A DNA stretch of 64,000 nt from Paraburkholderia translucens (GCF_020881035.1 NZ_JAJITC010000006.1:62001-126000), one strand, 5' to 3'; numbered from the stretch's first letter, positions 38,270 through 47,515 are shown. Notes: generated from the letters alone by a model not told the origin. Numbers and translations are program-made.

Positions 38270-38286
38270 TGTGCATACAATGCACA
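38270..38286. promoter_or_regulatory. Probable MhpR operator in the mhpA-mhpR intergenic region
   Basis: TGTGCAT-ACA-ATGCACA is a perfect 7-base dyad with a three-base centre, 24 bases before the mhpR start and about 180 bases before mhpA. The size and symmetry fit an IclR-type dimer site. It is the only such palindrome in the gap. Confidence 0.65.
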
Positions 38287-38310
38287 TACTTGATTTAATT
38301 GAGGTTTTGC

Positions 38311-39099
38311 GTGACCAAATATACAAACGTGCGGGGCCTGTCGCGTGGTTTGCAGGTGCTGCAGGCGCTCAACTCGATGGACAGCGGCCGCGCCACGAGC
38401 CAGCAGATCAGCGAGCTGACCGGCCTGCATCGCACCACCGCGCGGCGGCTGCTCGAAACATTGATGGAAGAAGGCTTCGTGCGGCGCAGCGCGTCGGACG
38501 ACAGCTTCCGGCTCACGCTGAAGGTGCGCGCGCTGAGCGAAGGCTTTACGGACGATGAACGGATCGCGACCATCGCGCCGCCGGTCATGGGGCGTCTGCT
38601 GCAACGCGTCGCGTGGCCGTCGGATCTGACCACGCCCGACGGCGACGCGATGATCATCCGCGAGACCACGCATCGCTTCAGTCCGTTGTCGTTTCATCGC
38701 GCCATGGTCGGCCGGCGTTTGCCGATCCTGCTGACCGCGGCGGGCCGTGCCTACTTCGCGATGTGCCCCGACGAAGAGCGCGAGGACATCCTCGATCTGT
38801 TGCGCTCGGGCGCGGGCGGCGAGGAGCAGAAGGCGCTCGCATCGAACGACGCTTTGATCCGCAGCCTGGTTCGGCGCGTACGCGCGGATGGGTTCGGTTC
38901 GAATCACGGAGACTGGGCGGACCAGGGCAAGATCGGCGCGGTCGCCGTCCCGATCGTGTTCGAGGAGCGTGTTCTCGCTAGCCTGAACGTGGTGTTTCTG
39001 TCGCGGGCGGTATCGCTCGCGGAAGCGAAGCGGCGCTATGTGCCCGAGTTGCAGACGGCCGCGCGCGAGATGATCGAGGAGCTTGCGGCGGAGTCTTAA
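38311..39099 (+). CDS. mhpR: IclR-type regulator of the mhp operon
   Basis: A 262-residue IclR-family protein. GTG 38311 is chosen because GAGGT lies six bases upstream; a TTG at 38299 is less likely. The winged helix is YTNVRGLSRGLQVLQALNSM with ATSQQISELTGLHRTTARRL. The C-terminal effector domain contains LTAAGRAYFAMCPDEERED and GKIGAVAVPIVFEERVLASL. By homology it activates mhp genes with 3-hydroxyphenylpropionate as inducer, consistent with its divergent position. Its stop overlaps that of the convergent response regulator by three or four bases. Confidence 0.9.
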   Translation: MTKYTNVRGLSRGLQVLQALNSMDSGRATSQQISELTGLHRTTARRLLETLMEEGFVRRSASDDSFRLTLKVRALSEGFTDDERIATIAPPVMGRLLQRVAWPSDLTTPDGDAMIIRETTHRFSPLSFHRAMVGRRLPILLTAAGRAYFAMCPDEEREDILDLLRSGAGGEEQKALASNDALIRSLVRRVRADGFGSNHGDWADQGKIGAVAVPIVFEERVLASLNVVFLSRAVSLAEAKRRYVPELQTAAREMIEELAAES

Positions 39100-39797
39100 G
39101 ACAGAGCCGCGGCAAATGCGTCGCGCGGTTCTTCTTCGCGCAAAATGTAGCCAAGCCCCCGCAGCGTCATGATCTTTGCAGTGGATGCCGCGAGGTGTTT
39201 GCGCAGGCGGTGAATATAAATATCGATCGCATCGGCGCTTGGCTCTTCGTCGAGCGTAAAGACCTTATCCATCAGCGTGGCTTTGGAAACGGTCTTGCCC
39301 TGCTTCAATATCAGCGCTTCGAGGATCGCGTGTTCGCGGCGGCGCAACGGCATGAGTTCGTCCTGCAGCACGAACTCACGCGAATCGAACAGATAGCGTA
39401 GATTGCCGCATTCGATCGACTGCCCTCTGTCGCCGGCAACTTGCCGTCGAATCAGCGCCTTGATGCGGGCCACCAGCTCGCGCGCATCGAAGGGCTTGAC
39501 GACATAATCGTCGGCACCCGCCGAAAAGCAGGCCACCTTGTCGTCGGTCGAGCCATTCGCGGTCAGCATCAGCACCGGCACGTTATTGCGCTTGCGGCGC
39601 AGCCTTGCGAGTACCTCCTTGCCGCCGATGCCGGGCAGGCGCATATCGATCAGCACCGCGTCATAGCATTGCAGATCGAGCAGCGTCTGTGCGCATTCGC
39701 CGTTCTGCGCCCAGTCGATCTGGAATTGCTCGGCCTGCATCAGGTTCATCACCCAGCGCGCGAGGTCGGCGTCGTCTTCCACGAGCAGCAGTTTCAT
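39096..39797 (-). CDS. OmpR-type response regulator (TctD-like), copy 1
   Basis: A 233-residue regulator. The receiver starts MKLLLVEDDADLARWVMNLM, with phospho-acceptor Asp in AVLIDMRLPGIGG, Thr in LMLTANGSTDD and Lys in DDYVVKPFDARELVAR. A winged-helix output domain follows (LMPLRRREHAILEALILKQG, then DAIDIYIHRLRKHLAA). It is last in the operon RR-HK-SBP-HK-RR and pairs with the adjacent kinase at 39831. It is clearly paralogous to the regulator at 43813-44490. Start at ATG 39797 is good. Confidence 0.9.
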   Translation of the reverse strand: MKLLLVEDDADLARWVMNLMQAEQFQIDWAQNGECAQTLLDLQCYDAVLIDMRLPGIGGKEVLARLRRKRNNVPVLMLTANGSTDDKVACFSAGADDYVVKPFDARELVARIKALIRRQVAGDRGQSIECGNLRYLFDSREFVLQDELMPLRRREHAILEALILKQGKTVSKATLMDKVFTLDEEPSADAIDIYIHRLRKHLAASTAKIMTLRGLGYILREEEPRDAFAAALS

Positions 39798-39830
39798 CGT
39801 TGTCCTTTCGATTGCGAGTGGCGCGGTGCG

Positions 39831-41213
39831 TCAGCTCGCGCCCATCCATAAGCGCATCTCGACGGTCGCGACAAGTCCCGCGCCGCCGTCATTCGATTCG
39901 AGCGCCACGCTGCCGCCCTGACGATGCGCAATTTCGCGCACGATCGGCAAGCCGAGTCCCGTGCCTTCCGCGTGGGAGGACGCTCGATAGAAGCGCTCGA
40001 ACACCCGTTCGCGCGCATCCGCCGTGATGCCGGGTCCGTTGTCGATCACCCGCACGATCGCCATGTCGGCGCGCCGCTGGGTCTGCACGGTGACGCGACC
40101 GCCTGCCTGCGTATAGCGCAGCGCGTTGTCGACCAGATTGGTCACGAGCGCCGCCGTCAACGCTTCGTCGCCGGTCACATAGAGGCCGTCTTCCAGCTCC
40201 GCGCCCAGATCGATTTCCCGCGACTGCGCAAACGCGATCAGTTCTTCGAGCACGCCCGCGATCAGCGCGCTCAGATCGATCCGCTCGCGCGCGTTGGAGG
40301 GCGCGGCCGACTCGGCCTGCGCAAGCAGCAACAATTTGTTCGTCAGCGTGGTCAGCTTGCGGCTGCTTTTGTGCATCCCCGCGAGCGCTTCGGCAAGGGG
40401 GGCGTCGCGGCTATCGCGTTGCCGCGCGAACTGGATCTGTGCGGCCAGCAGCGCGAGCGGCGTGCGCAACTGATGCGCGGCATCGGAGATGAATTGCCGC
40501 TGGGTAGCGGCCTGCTGGCCCATTCGTGCGATGCACTGGTTGATCGCCTCGACGATCGGCCGCAACTCGACGTGCAGGCGCGCGACGCGGATCGGTTCGA
40601 GTTGCGACGCATTGCGATCCGCGACGTCGTCCTTCACCTTCATCAACGGCAGCAGTTCGAAGGTCAGGCCGAGGTAGACGAACACCATCGCCAGTACCAG
40701 CGTCAGTACTTCGCCGGACAATTGCGGTCGCAGCAGACGCCACACCATCGCATCGCGCGAGCCCTCCGTCTTCGCGACCGCGACGATCACTTCCTCGGTA
40801 TGTCCCGAATCGTAGAGCTGCCGCACGTAAGCGACAGCGCGCGCCGCGCGGCCATCGGCGAAATGCGTCGAATAAAGCGTGGGACTGTCGCTCACATGCG
40901 GCGGCAGCGGCAGGTCCGGACTGCCCGCGAGCAGACGATGTCCCTTTGCCTCGACGCGATAGAAAACCGTGTCCTGTTCCGGCGATTCGAACAGCTCGAG
41001 CGCCGCCGGCGGAATCTGGATCGATACAGAACCGTTGTCCCAGTCGATATCCTCGCCGATGATGCGCATCGACGAAAGCAGCGCATTGTCCTGCACCAGA
41101 TCAGCCGTGGTGTGCGCGAACCGATATGAAATGACGACGGAAATGGAGACGAACGCGGCCAGCGGCAGAAGCAGCCACCACAACAAACGTCCGCGCAAAC
41201 TGCCTGAAAACAC
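39831..41213 (-). CDS. Sensor histidine kinase with 2CSK_N domain, copy 1
   Basis: A 460-residue membrane kinase. GTG 41213 is chosen because AAGGA lies ten bases upstream and the result aligns with copy 2; a TTG at 41243 would add ten residues. TM1 is LLWWLLLPLAAFVSISVVIS; a periplasmic domain of the TctE/2CSK_N type follows (TADLVQDNALLSSMRIIGED, IPPAALELFESPEQDTVFYR). TM2 is about residue 155-180. The phospho-acceptor box is ISDAAHQLRTPLALLAAQIQ, N box LVDNALRYTQAG, G1 DNGPGI, G2 GTGLGLPIVREIA. It probably senses a ligand or the nearby binding protein and acts on the regulator downstream. Confidence 0.9.
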   Translation of the reverse strand: MFSGSLRGRLLWWLLLPLAAFVSISVVISYRFAHTTADLVQDNALLSSMRIIGEDIDWDNGSVSIQIPPAALELFESPEQDTVFYRVEAKGHRLLAGSPDLPLPPHVSDSPTLYSTHFADGRAARAVAYVRQLYDSGHTEEVIVAVAKTEGSRDAMVWRLLRPQLSGEVLTLVLAMVFVYLGLTFELLPLMKVKDDVADRNASQLEPIRVARLHVELRPIVEAINQCIARMGQQAATQRQFISDAAHQLRTPLALLAAQIQFARQRDSRDAPLAEALAGMHKSSRKLTTLTNKLLLLAQAESAAPSNARERIDLSALIAGVLEELIAFAQSREIDLGAELEDGLYVTGDEALTAALVTNLVDNALRYTQAGGRVTVQTQRRADMAIVRVIDNGPGITADARERVFERFYRASSHAEGTGLGLPIVREIAHRQGGSVALESNDGGAGLVATVEMRLWMGAS

Positions 41214-41263
41214 GATGTGCCGATCCTTTGGTGTTCGAAGCAACCTGCGCGGTCAAACCGCAT

Positions 41264-42304
41264 TCAAGGCTTCACGTCATTGACGAACCGATTGGTAAAC
41301 GTGCGCGACAGATCGATGTGCCGCCCCTTCACCGCCGGATTGAAACTGGACAGTACCTTGAGCACCGTCGGCGGACCGTCGGCGGGCATCTTGCCGTCCA
41401 CGGTGTACATCGGCAACGAGGCCTGCAATGCGCTGATATACAGCGCCCGGTCGTGACCGATGTCTTCTTCCGGCATCTGCGCGGCGATCTGTTCCGCGCT
41501 ATGGCTGTGCATGTAGCGCAGCGTCTTCACGAATGCGCGCGCGAGTTTGGCGGCTTCGTCGGGATGCGCGTCGAGCCACGTGCTTTGCACGTAGAGGCTC
41601 GAGGCCGGATACGTGCCCCCGAGAGCCGCGCGCGTGCCGTCGACGTTGCGCATGTCGACGAGCACTTTGGCGTCACCGGCCCTCAAAAGTTGCGTGACGG
41701 TCGGCTCGGTGGTCATGCCCGCGTGAATCCGTCCTTGCCGCATGGCCGAGATGAAACTGTTGTCAGCGCCAACCGGCAGCAGCGTGTATTGCGTGGACGG
41801 CACGCCTGCGCGCCGCGCGAGGTATTGGGTGAGAAAACTCGTCGACGAGCCTAGCCCGGTCACACCGAGTGTTTTGCCGCGCACGTCGGCCATGCTCCTG
41901 ATCGAGTCGGCCGACTTCGCGGCGACCAGTTGCACTTCTCCGGGCACCTGGCTGAACACGACGATCGCCTTCACCTCCGTGCCGCGCGTCTGCAGATCGA
42001 TCGTGTGATCGTAGAAGCCGACCACACCTTGCACCGCGCCGGCGAGCATTTCGTTTTCGCCGTCGATGCCGGTCGGCTGCGACAGCAGTTCGACGTCGAG
42101 CCCTTCCGCCTTGAAATAGCCGAGCTGTTCGGCAAGACGCGCCGGCAGATAAATGAGCTTGTTGGTCCCGCCGACCATGATCGCGAGTTTCTCCGGCGCG
42201 GCGGCATGCGCGGGCGTCGCGAGTCTTGCGAGCGCGCACAACGCGAGCGACGCGGCGACGGCGGCGTAGGCCGCCCGCGAGAAACGCGTCAAGGAACGCT
42301 GCAT
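41264..42304 (-). CDS. NitT/TauT-type periplasmic binding protein, copy 1
   Basis: A 346-residue secreted binding protein starting MQRSLTRFSRAAYAAVAASL with a cleavable signal ending ATPAHA. The mature part is an NMT1/SsuA-like fold: LAIMVGGTNKLIYLPARLAE, GDENEMLAGAVQGVVGFYDH-like segment, then KTLGVTGLGSSTSFLTQYLA. It is about two-thirds identical by eye to the binding protein at 44783-45802, which belongs to the divergent ABC transporter. It sits between two kinase genes rather than with transporter genes, so it may deliver a ligand to a kinase, to the transporter, or to both. Confidence 0.88.
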   Translation of the reverse strand: MQRSLTRFSRAAYAAVAASLALCALARLATPAHAAAPEKLAIMVGGTNKLIYLPARLAEQLGYFKAEGLDVELLSQPTGIDGENEMLAGAVQGVVGFYDHTIDLQTRGTEVKAIVVFSQVPGEVQLVAAKSADSIRSMADVRGKTLGVTGLGSSTSFLTQYLARRAGVPSTQYTLLPVGADNSFISAMRQGRIHAGMTTEPTVTQLLRAGDAKVLVDMRNVDGTRAALGGTYPASSLYVQSTWLDAHPDEAAKLARAFVKTLRYMHSHSAEQIAAQMPEEDIGHDRALYISALQASLPMYTVDGKMPADGPPTVLKVLSSFNPAVKGRHIDLSRTFTNRFVNDVKP

Positions 42305-42430
42305 TGCCGATGTCTCCGTGATCTTGCTTATGGGCGCCACACGGGTCGCCTGCCCGCGATTCTGAAGAAGCGAACCCTTCCCGATGCTTTCAGACATGCG
42401 TGTTTGGCGCCAACCTCGGGTTTTTCCTGA

Positions 42431-43810
42431 TCACTTCGGCGTCGCGCGCGGAAACGTCACGGCGATATCCACACCCTTGCCGCCCTCGCCCGCCTTCAGT
42501 GTGATCTCGCCGTGATGCGCGTCCGCGATTTCGCGCACGATCGCGAGGCCAAGGCCCGTGCCCTCGGTATCGTTCGACGCGCGAAAGAACGGCTCGAACA
42601 CGCGGCTGCGCGATTCGGCCGGAATGCCGGGGCCGTCGTCGATCACGCTCACCGTCACGGTATCGGTGGTAGCGCTGAGAGCAACCGTCACATGACCGCC
42701 ACTGCCCGTATAGCGAATCGCGTTTTCGGCGAGATTCGCGATCAGCGCCTGCAACAGGCCGCGATGGCCGAGCACCGGCGCCGCGCCATGCAATTCCGCG
42801 CCGAGATCGATCTCGCGCGCCTGCGCGAGCAGCGCGAGATCTTCGACGACCTCCATCGCGAGCGGCACCAGATCGACGCCTTCCATTGCAAGCTGCGAGT
42901 TGTCGGCGGCCTCGGCCTGCGCGAGCAACAGCAGCTTGTTGGTCAGCCCGACCATCGAACGATTGCTTCGATGCATCGCGGCGAGCGCTTCGTCGAGCGC
43001 GGGATTGAGGCCCTCCTGCTGCCGCGCGAATTGCAATTGCGTGCCGAGCAGCGTAAGCGGCGTGCGCAACTGATGCGCGGCATCGGCAATGAAGCGCCGC
43101 TGCGCGGCTACCTGCACGCCGAGCCGCGCGATGCACTGATTGATCGCGTCGACGATGGGCCGCAATTCCGTATGCAGACGCTCGACGCGAATCGGTTCGA
43201 GCTGCATCGGATCGCGGTCGGCCACCTCGTCTTTCACCTTCATCAACGGGCGCAATTCGAACGTGAGTCCGATGCAAACGAGTGCCACCGCCAGCGCGAT
43301 CATTTCGAGCTGGCGCACGAGTTGCGGCCGCCATAGCTGTTGAGTCATCGCATCGCGCGAGCGCACGGTCTTGCCGACCGTCACGCGCACGGGACGGGTC
43401 GCGCCGTTGTCGTACATGAGCCGCACGAGGTCGACCGCACGCACCCGCTGGCCGTGCAACTGCGTGTCGTACGAATCCGGCACGTCGGGCGCCAGCAGCG
43501 GACGTGCCGGAAGATCGGGCGTACCCGCCAGCAGCCGCCCATCGTCGGCGCGCACGCTATAGAACACCTGGTCGCGATACGGCGAGGCGAAGATCTCGAG
43601 CGCGGCGGGCGGCACGTCGACGTTCAGAAAGCCGTCCCGCCATTCGACCTCGCCCGCGATCATCCGCGCCGAGGCGACCAGCTGATTGTCCTGCACGAGA
43701 TCCGCGGTGCGCCGCGCGTTGTCGTATTCGGTCTTGCCGGTCACGAACACATAGAGCGCGAGCGGCACGAGCAGCCACCACAGCAGGCGTATGCGCAAGC
43801 TATTGGACAT
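42431..43810 (-). CDS. Sensor histidine kinase with 2CSK_N domain, copy 2
   Basis: A 459-residue membrane kinase starting MSNSLRIRLLWWLLVPLALY (TM1). The periplasmic 2CSK_N-type domain (TADLVQDNQLVASARMIAGE, VPPAALEIFASPYRDQVFYS) is followed by TM2, then ELRPLMKVKDEVADRDPMQL. The phospho-acceptor box is IADAAHQLRTPLTLLGTQLQ, N box LAENAIRYTGSG, G1 DDGPGIP, G2 GTGLGLAIVREIA. It starts two bases after the stop of the regulator at 43813. It is paralogous along its whole length to the kinase at 39831. Confidence 0.9.
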   Translation of the reverse strand: MSNSLRIRLLWWLLVPLALYVFVTGKTEYDNARRTADLVQDNQLVASARMIAGEVEWRDGFLNVDVPPAALEIFASPYRDQVFYSVRADDGRLLAGTPDLPARPLLAPDVPDSYDTQLHGQRVRAVDLVRLMYDNGATRPVRVTVGKTVRSRDAMTQQLWRPQLVRQLEMIALAVALVCIGLTFELRPLMKVKDEVADRDPMQLEPIRVERLHTELRPIVDAINQCIARLGVQVAAQRRFIADAAHQLRTPLTLLGTQLQFARQQEGLNPALDEALAAMHRSNRSMVGLTNKLLLLAQAEAADNSQLAMEGVDLVPLAMEVVEDLALLAQAREIDLGAELHGAAPVLGHRGLLQALIANLAENAIRYTGSGGHVTVALSATTDTVTVSVIDDGPGIPAESRSRVFEPFFRASNDTEGTGLGLAIVREIADAHHGEITLKAGEGGKGVDIAVTFPRATPK

Positions 43811-43812
43811 CG

Positions 43813-44490
43813 TTACTGGTCGTCTTCTCTCTTGCGCAGCAGATAGCCGAGCCCGCGCAGCGTGACGATCGCGGCCGAGCTGCCATCGAGCTTCTTGCGC
43901 AGACGCGAAATGTAGATCTCGACGGCATCCTCGCTCGGCTCGTCCGCGAGCGTGAAGATCGCATCGACGAGCGCGGGCTTCGTCACCGTCTTGCCGAGGC
44001 GCAGGATCAGCGCTTCGAGCACCGAGCGCTCGCGCGGCGTCACGTTCAGCGGCGCGCCCTTCAGCGTGAACTGGCGGGTGTCGATGTCGAACGACAGATC
44101 ACCGCACACCACTTCGCTCGCCTTCGACGGTGACTGCCGGCGAATCGCCACCTTGATGCGCGCGATCAACTCGCGCACTTCGAACGGCTTCACCAGGTAG
44201 TCGTCGGCGCCGGCGCCGAGCAGTTCGACTTTCTCGTCGATCGAGCCGCTCGCGGTGAGGATCAGCACCGGAGTCGCGTCGCCGCGCTGACGCAGCCGGC
44301 GCAGCACGCTCTTGCCCGAGAGTTTCGGCAGATTCAGGTCGAGCAGGATCACGTCGTAGTGGTTGGTGCGCAGCAGGCGGTCGGCTTCGTCGCCGTCCTG
44401 GACGGCGTCGAGCGCGAAGGCTTCCTGTTCCAGCATCTTCGCGAGCCAGTGCGCAAGCGTGGGGTTGTCTTCGATCAGCAGCAGCTTCAT
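43813..44490 (-). CDS. OmpR-type response regulator (TctD-like), copy 2
   Basis: A 225-residue regulator starting MKLLLIEDNPTLAHWLAKML. The phospho-acceptor Asp is in VILLDLNLPKLSGKSVL, Thr in LILTASGSIDEK, Lys in DDYLVKPFEVRELIAR. The winged-helix output domain contains VTPRERSVLEALILRLGKTV and DAVEIYISRLRKKLDG. First gene of the five-gene operon. The 292 bases upstream (44491-44782) separate it from the divergent binding-protein gene at 44783 and should contain the control sites for both directions; no clear direct repeats were found by eye. Confidence 0.9.
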   Translation of the reverse strand: MKLLLIEDNPTLAHWLAKMLEQEAFALDAVQDGDEADRLLRTNHYDVILLDLNLPKLSGKSVLRRLRQRGDATPVLILTASGSIDEKVELLGAGADDYLVKPFEVRELIARIKVAIRRQSPSKASEVVCGDLSFDIDTRQFTLKGAPLNVTPRERSVLEALILRLGKTVTKPALVDAIFTLADEPSEDAVEIYISRLRKKLDGSSAAIVTLRGLGYLLRKREDDQ

Positions 44491-44782
44491 GGCGGCAACG
44501 GCAAAAGTCAGGTCGTCGATTGTGCCTTAAAACAAAGGGGCTGCGCGCGTGCTGTGTGATTCGCCGCATACGTGCGGGGCCAGACGCGAGCGCGGCGGCG
44601 ATGCCCGCGCGGATTCCGCGCCGCGTCGGCGCACTGTCGGCGCACTGTCGGGTTAACACTCATGTTTTACGCCAAACCCCGAAAGCTGGCAGAAGGTTTC
44701 GCGTTTCTATAATCGCCGCCATCCACCCAGAAAAGCGCCGCCATGCCCCGGCCGCGGCGAACACACTTTAGGAGACTGCCTC

Positions 44783-45802
44783 ATGCGTACCTTGCGCCAG
44801 ATTGCCGCCGTGTCAGGTGTTGCGTTCGCTCTTGCCGCCGCTTCGGCCGCCGCGCATGCCGAGAAGATCACGATCATGGTCGGCGGCGCCACCAAGATCA
44901 TCTATCTGCCGGCCAAGCTCACCGAGCAACTCGGCTATTTCAAGGACGAAGGCCTCGACGTCGAGATCCTGTCGCAACCGGCCGGCGTCGATGCGGAGAA
45001 CGAACTGCTCGCAGGCGCGGTGCAAGGCGTGGTCGGCTTCTACGATCACACGATCGATCTGCAGAGCAAGGGCAAGGAAGTGCAGGCGCTCGTGATTTTC
45101 GGCCAGGTGCCGGGCGAAGTCGAAATGGTCTCGACCAAGGCGGCCGATTCGCTCAAGAGCATGGCCGACGTCAAAGGCAAGACGCTTGGCGTGACCGGCC
45201 TCGGTTCCTCGACGAGCTTCCTCACGCAGTACCTCGCGCACCGCGCGGGCGTGCCGTCCACGCAATACACGATGTTGCCGGTCGGCGCGGACAACAGCTT
45301 TATCGCCGCGATCAAGCAAAGCCGTATCGACGCCGGCATGACCACGGAGCCGACCGTCTCGCAACTGCTGAAGACCGGCGACGCGAAGGTGCTCGTCGAT
45401 ATGCGCAACGTGGAAGGTACGCGTGCGGCGCTCGGCGGCACCTACCCCGCTTCGAGCTTCTACGTGCAGCGCGCCTGGGTCGAAGCGCACAAGGACGAGG
45501 CCGCCAAGCTCTCGCACGCATTCGCGAAAACGCTCAACTTCATCGCCACGCATAACGCCGAGGACATCGCCGCACAGATGCCCAAGGACTACTACGGAAA
45601 CAACAAGGACCTGTACGTGAGCGCGCTGAAGGCGTCGCTGCCGATGTTCACGAAGGACGGCAAGATGCCCGCCGACGGCCCGGATACGGTGCTGAAGGTG
45701 CTCTCCGCCTTCAATCCGTCGGTGAAGGGCAAGCACATCGATCTCGCCAAGACGTACAGCAACGACTACCTGTCGGCGCCGGTCAAGACCGCGTCGAAGT
45801 AA
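44783..45802 (+). CDS. NitT/TauT-type ABC binding protein, copy 2
   Basis: A 339-residue periplasmic protein; AGGAG lies about eleven bases upstream of the ATG. The signal peptide is RQIAAVSGVAFALAAASAAA with cleavage after AHA. The mature protein begins KITIMVGGATKIIYLPAKLT and shares long identical stretches with the copy at 41264 (for example KTLGVTGLGSSTSFLTQYLA). First gene of the importer operon, followed by the ATPase after 38 bases and the permease after 16 more. The family binds sulfonates, taurine, nitrate, thiamine precursors or aromatic acids; the substrate here is unknown. Confidence 0.9.
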   Translation: MRTLRQIAAVSGVAFALAAASAAAHAEKITIMVGGATKIIYLPAKLTEQLGYFKDEGLDVEILSQPAGVDAENELLAGAVQGVVGFYDHTIDLQSKGKEVQALVIFGQVPGEVEMVSTKAADSLKSMADVKGKTLGVTGLGSSTSFLTQYLAHRAGVPSTQYTMLPVGADNSFIAAIKQSRIDAGMTTEPTVSQLLKTGDAKVLVDMRNVEGTRAALGGTYPASSFYVQRAWVEAHKDEAAKLSHAFAKTLNFIATHNAEDIAAQMPKDYYGNNKDLYVSALKASLPMFTKDGKMPADGPDTVLKVLSAFNPSVKGKHIDLAKTYSNDYLSAPVKTASK

Positions 45803-45840
45803 CGCTTTTTTATATTCACAGAACTGCGAGGCACCCGCCG

Positions 45841-46635
45841 ATGAATCAACCTATGTCACGCGACACGCCAGCGATCGAAATGCGCGACGTATCGTGCCGT
45901 TTCATTTCCCCGGACGGCAAGGCCACGATTGCGCTGCGCGACTTCAGCATGTCGGTGGCACGCGGCGAGTTCGTCGCGGTCGTCGGCCCGACCGGCTGCG
46001 GCAAGTCCACCACGCTCAGCATGATCACCGGGCTGCTGAAGCCGACCACCGGCGAAGTGCGCGTGATGGGCGCGCCCGTGGACGGCATCGATCCGCGCAT
46101 CGGCTTCGTATTCCAGGCCGACGCGGTATTCCCGTGGCGCTCGGTGCTCGACAACGTCGCGGCCGGTCCGCTCTATCGCGGCCGCTCGAAGTCGGCCGCC
46201 TACGACGAAGCGAACGAATGGCTGCGCCGCGTGGGCCTCGACAAGTTCGGCAAGCACTATCCGCATCAATTGTCCGGCGGCATGCGCAAGCGCGTCGCGC
46301 TGGCGCAGACCTTCATCAACAAGCCGGAAATCCTGCTGATGGACGAGCCGTTCTCGGCGCTCGACATGCAAACGCGCACGCTGATGCAGGACGAGCTGCT
46401 GCAATTGTGGGGCGGCGTCGGCTCGGTCGTGTTCGTCACGCACGATCTCGAAGAAGCGATCGCGCTCGCCGATCGCGTGTTCGTGCTGACCGCACGGCCC
46501 GCCACGCTGAAGAAGGTCTACGAAATCGATCTGCCGCGGCCGCGCGTCACGTCAGAGATCCGCTACGACCCGCGCTTCATAGAAATTTCGCGCGATATCT
46601 GGCACGACCTGCGCGAAGAAGTGCAGATCGGTTAA
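45841..46635 (+). CDS. ABC transporter ATP-binding protein (NitT/TauT type)
   Basis: A 264-residue cytoplasmic ATPase. Walker A is VVGPTGCGKSTTLSMITGLL, Q-loop VFQADAVFPWRSVLDNVAAG, signature QLSGGMRKRVALAQTFINKP, Walker B ILLMDEPFSALDMQTRTLMQ, and the H-loop His is in VVFVTHDLEEAIALADRV. The TauB/SsuB type is indicated by VFPWRSVLDNV. It drives the permease encoded next. The 16-base gap to the permease indicates cotranscription. Confidence 0.94.
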   Translation: MNQPMSRDTPAIEMRDVSCRFISPDGKATIALRDFSMSVARGEFVAVVGPTGCGKSTTLSMITGLLKPTTGEVRVMGAPVDGIDPRIGFVFQADAVFPWRSVLDNVAAGPLYRGRSKSAAYDEANEWLRRVGLDKFGKHYPHQLSGGMRKRVALAQTFINKPEILLMDEPFSALDMQTRTLMQDELLQLWGGVGSVVFVTHDLEEAIALADRVFVLTARPATLKKVYEIDLPRPRVTSEIRYDPRFIEISRDIWHDLREEVQIG

Positions 46636-46651
46636 TCAAGGAACGGCAAAC

Positions 46652-47515
46652 ATGTCTACACCCTCTCAACAGATGATGCCATCGGGCATCGACGCCGCAT
46701 CGCTCGCTCACGTCGAGCGTATCGCGCAGAAGAAGATCCGCCAGCGCCAGGTTCTCGTGATTTCGCTGCGCATTCTCGTGCTCGTGGCCGTGCTCGGCGG
46801 CTGGGAACTGTCCGCGCGCCTGAAATGGATCGACCCGTTCTTTTTCTCGATGCCGAGCGCGATCTTCGAACAGATCGTCGACTGGTTCGTGAACGGCACC
46901 TCGCAAGGGCCGCTGCTCACGCAGGTATGGGTCACGCTCGAGGAAACGGGGCTGGGCTTCATCATCGGTTCGGTCGCGGGCATCTTCTGCGGCATCGTGC
47001 TGGGCCGCAACAAGCTGCTCTCCGACGTATTCAGCCTCTACATCAAGATCGCCAACTCGATTCCGCGCGTCGTGCTCGGCTCGGTGTTCGTGATCGCGCT
47101 CGGGCTCGGCATGGCGTCGAAAGTCGCGCTTGCGGTCGTGATGGTGTTCTTCGTCGTGTTCGCCAACGCGTTCCAGGGCGTGCGCGAGGCAGACCGTTAC
47201 ATGATCGCCAATGCGCAGATTCTCGGCGCGTCGCGCCGCCAGGTGACCACCTCGGTCGTGATTCCGTCCGCGCTGAGCTGGATTCTCGCGAGCCTGCACG
47301 TGAGCTTCGGCTTCGCGCTGGTCGGCGCGGTGGTCGGCGAGTTTCTCGGCTCGAAGCAGGGTATCGGCTTGCTGATCTCCACCGCGCAGGGCGCGTTCAA
47401 TGCGAGCGGCGTGTTCGCGGCGATGATCGTGCTCGCGGTGGTCGCGCTTGCCGCCGATTATCTGTTGACCGCGGTGGAGAATCGTTTGCTGAAGTGGCGG
47501 CCGAGTTCGGTCTAA
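46652..47515 (+). CDS. ABC transporter permease (NitT/TauT type)
   Basis: A 287-residue membrane protein with about six to seven hydrophobic segments. VLVAVLGGWELSARLKWIDP is the SsuC-like N-terminal segment with W-E. The EAA coupling loop is READRYMIANAQILGASRRQ followed by VTTSVVIPSALSWILA. It forms the channel of the importer with the ATPase at 45841. The gene ends the operon; a strong terminator follows 42 bases later. Confidence 0.93.
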   Translation: MSTPSQQMMPSGIDAASLAHVERIAQKKIRQRQVLVISLRILVLVAVLGGWELSARLKWIDPFFFSMPSAIFEQIVDWFVNGTSQGPLLTQVWVTLEETGLGFIIGSVAGIFCGIVLGRNKLLSDVFSLYIKIANSIPRVVLGSVFVIALGLGMASKVALAVVMVFFVVFANAFQGVREADRYMIANAQILGASRRQVTTSVVIPSALSWILASLHVSFGFALVGAVVGEFLGSKQGIGLLISTAQGAFNASGVFAAMIVLAVVALAADYLLTAVENRLLKWRPSSV

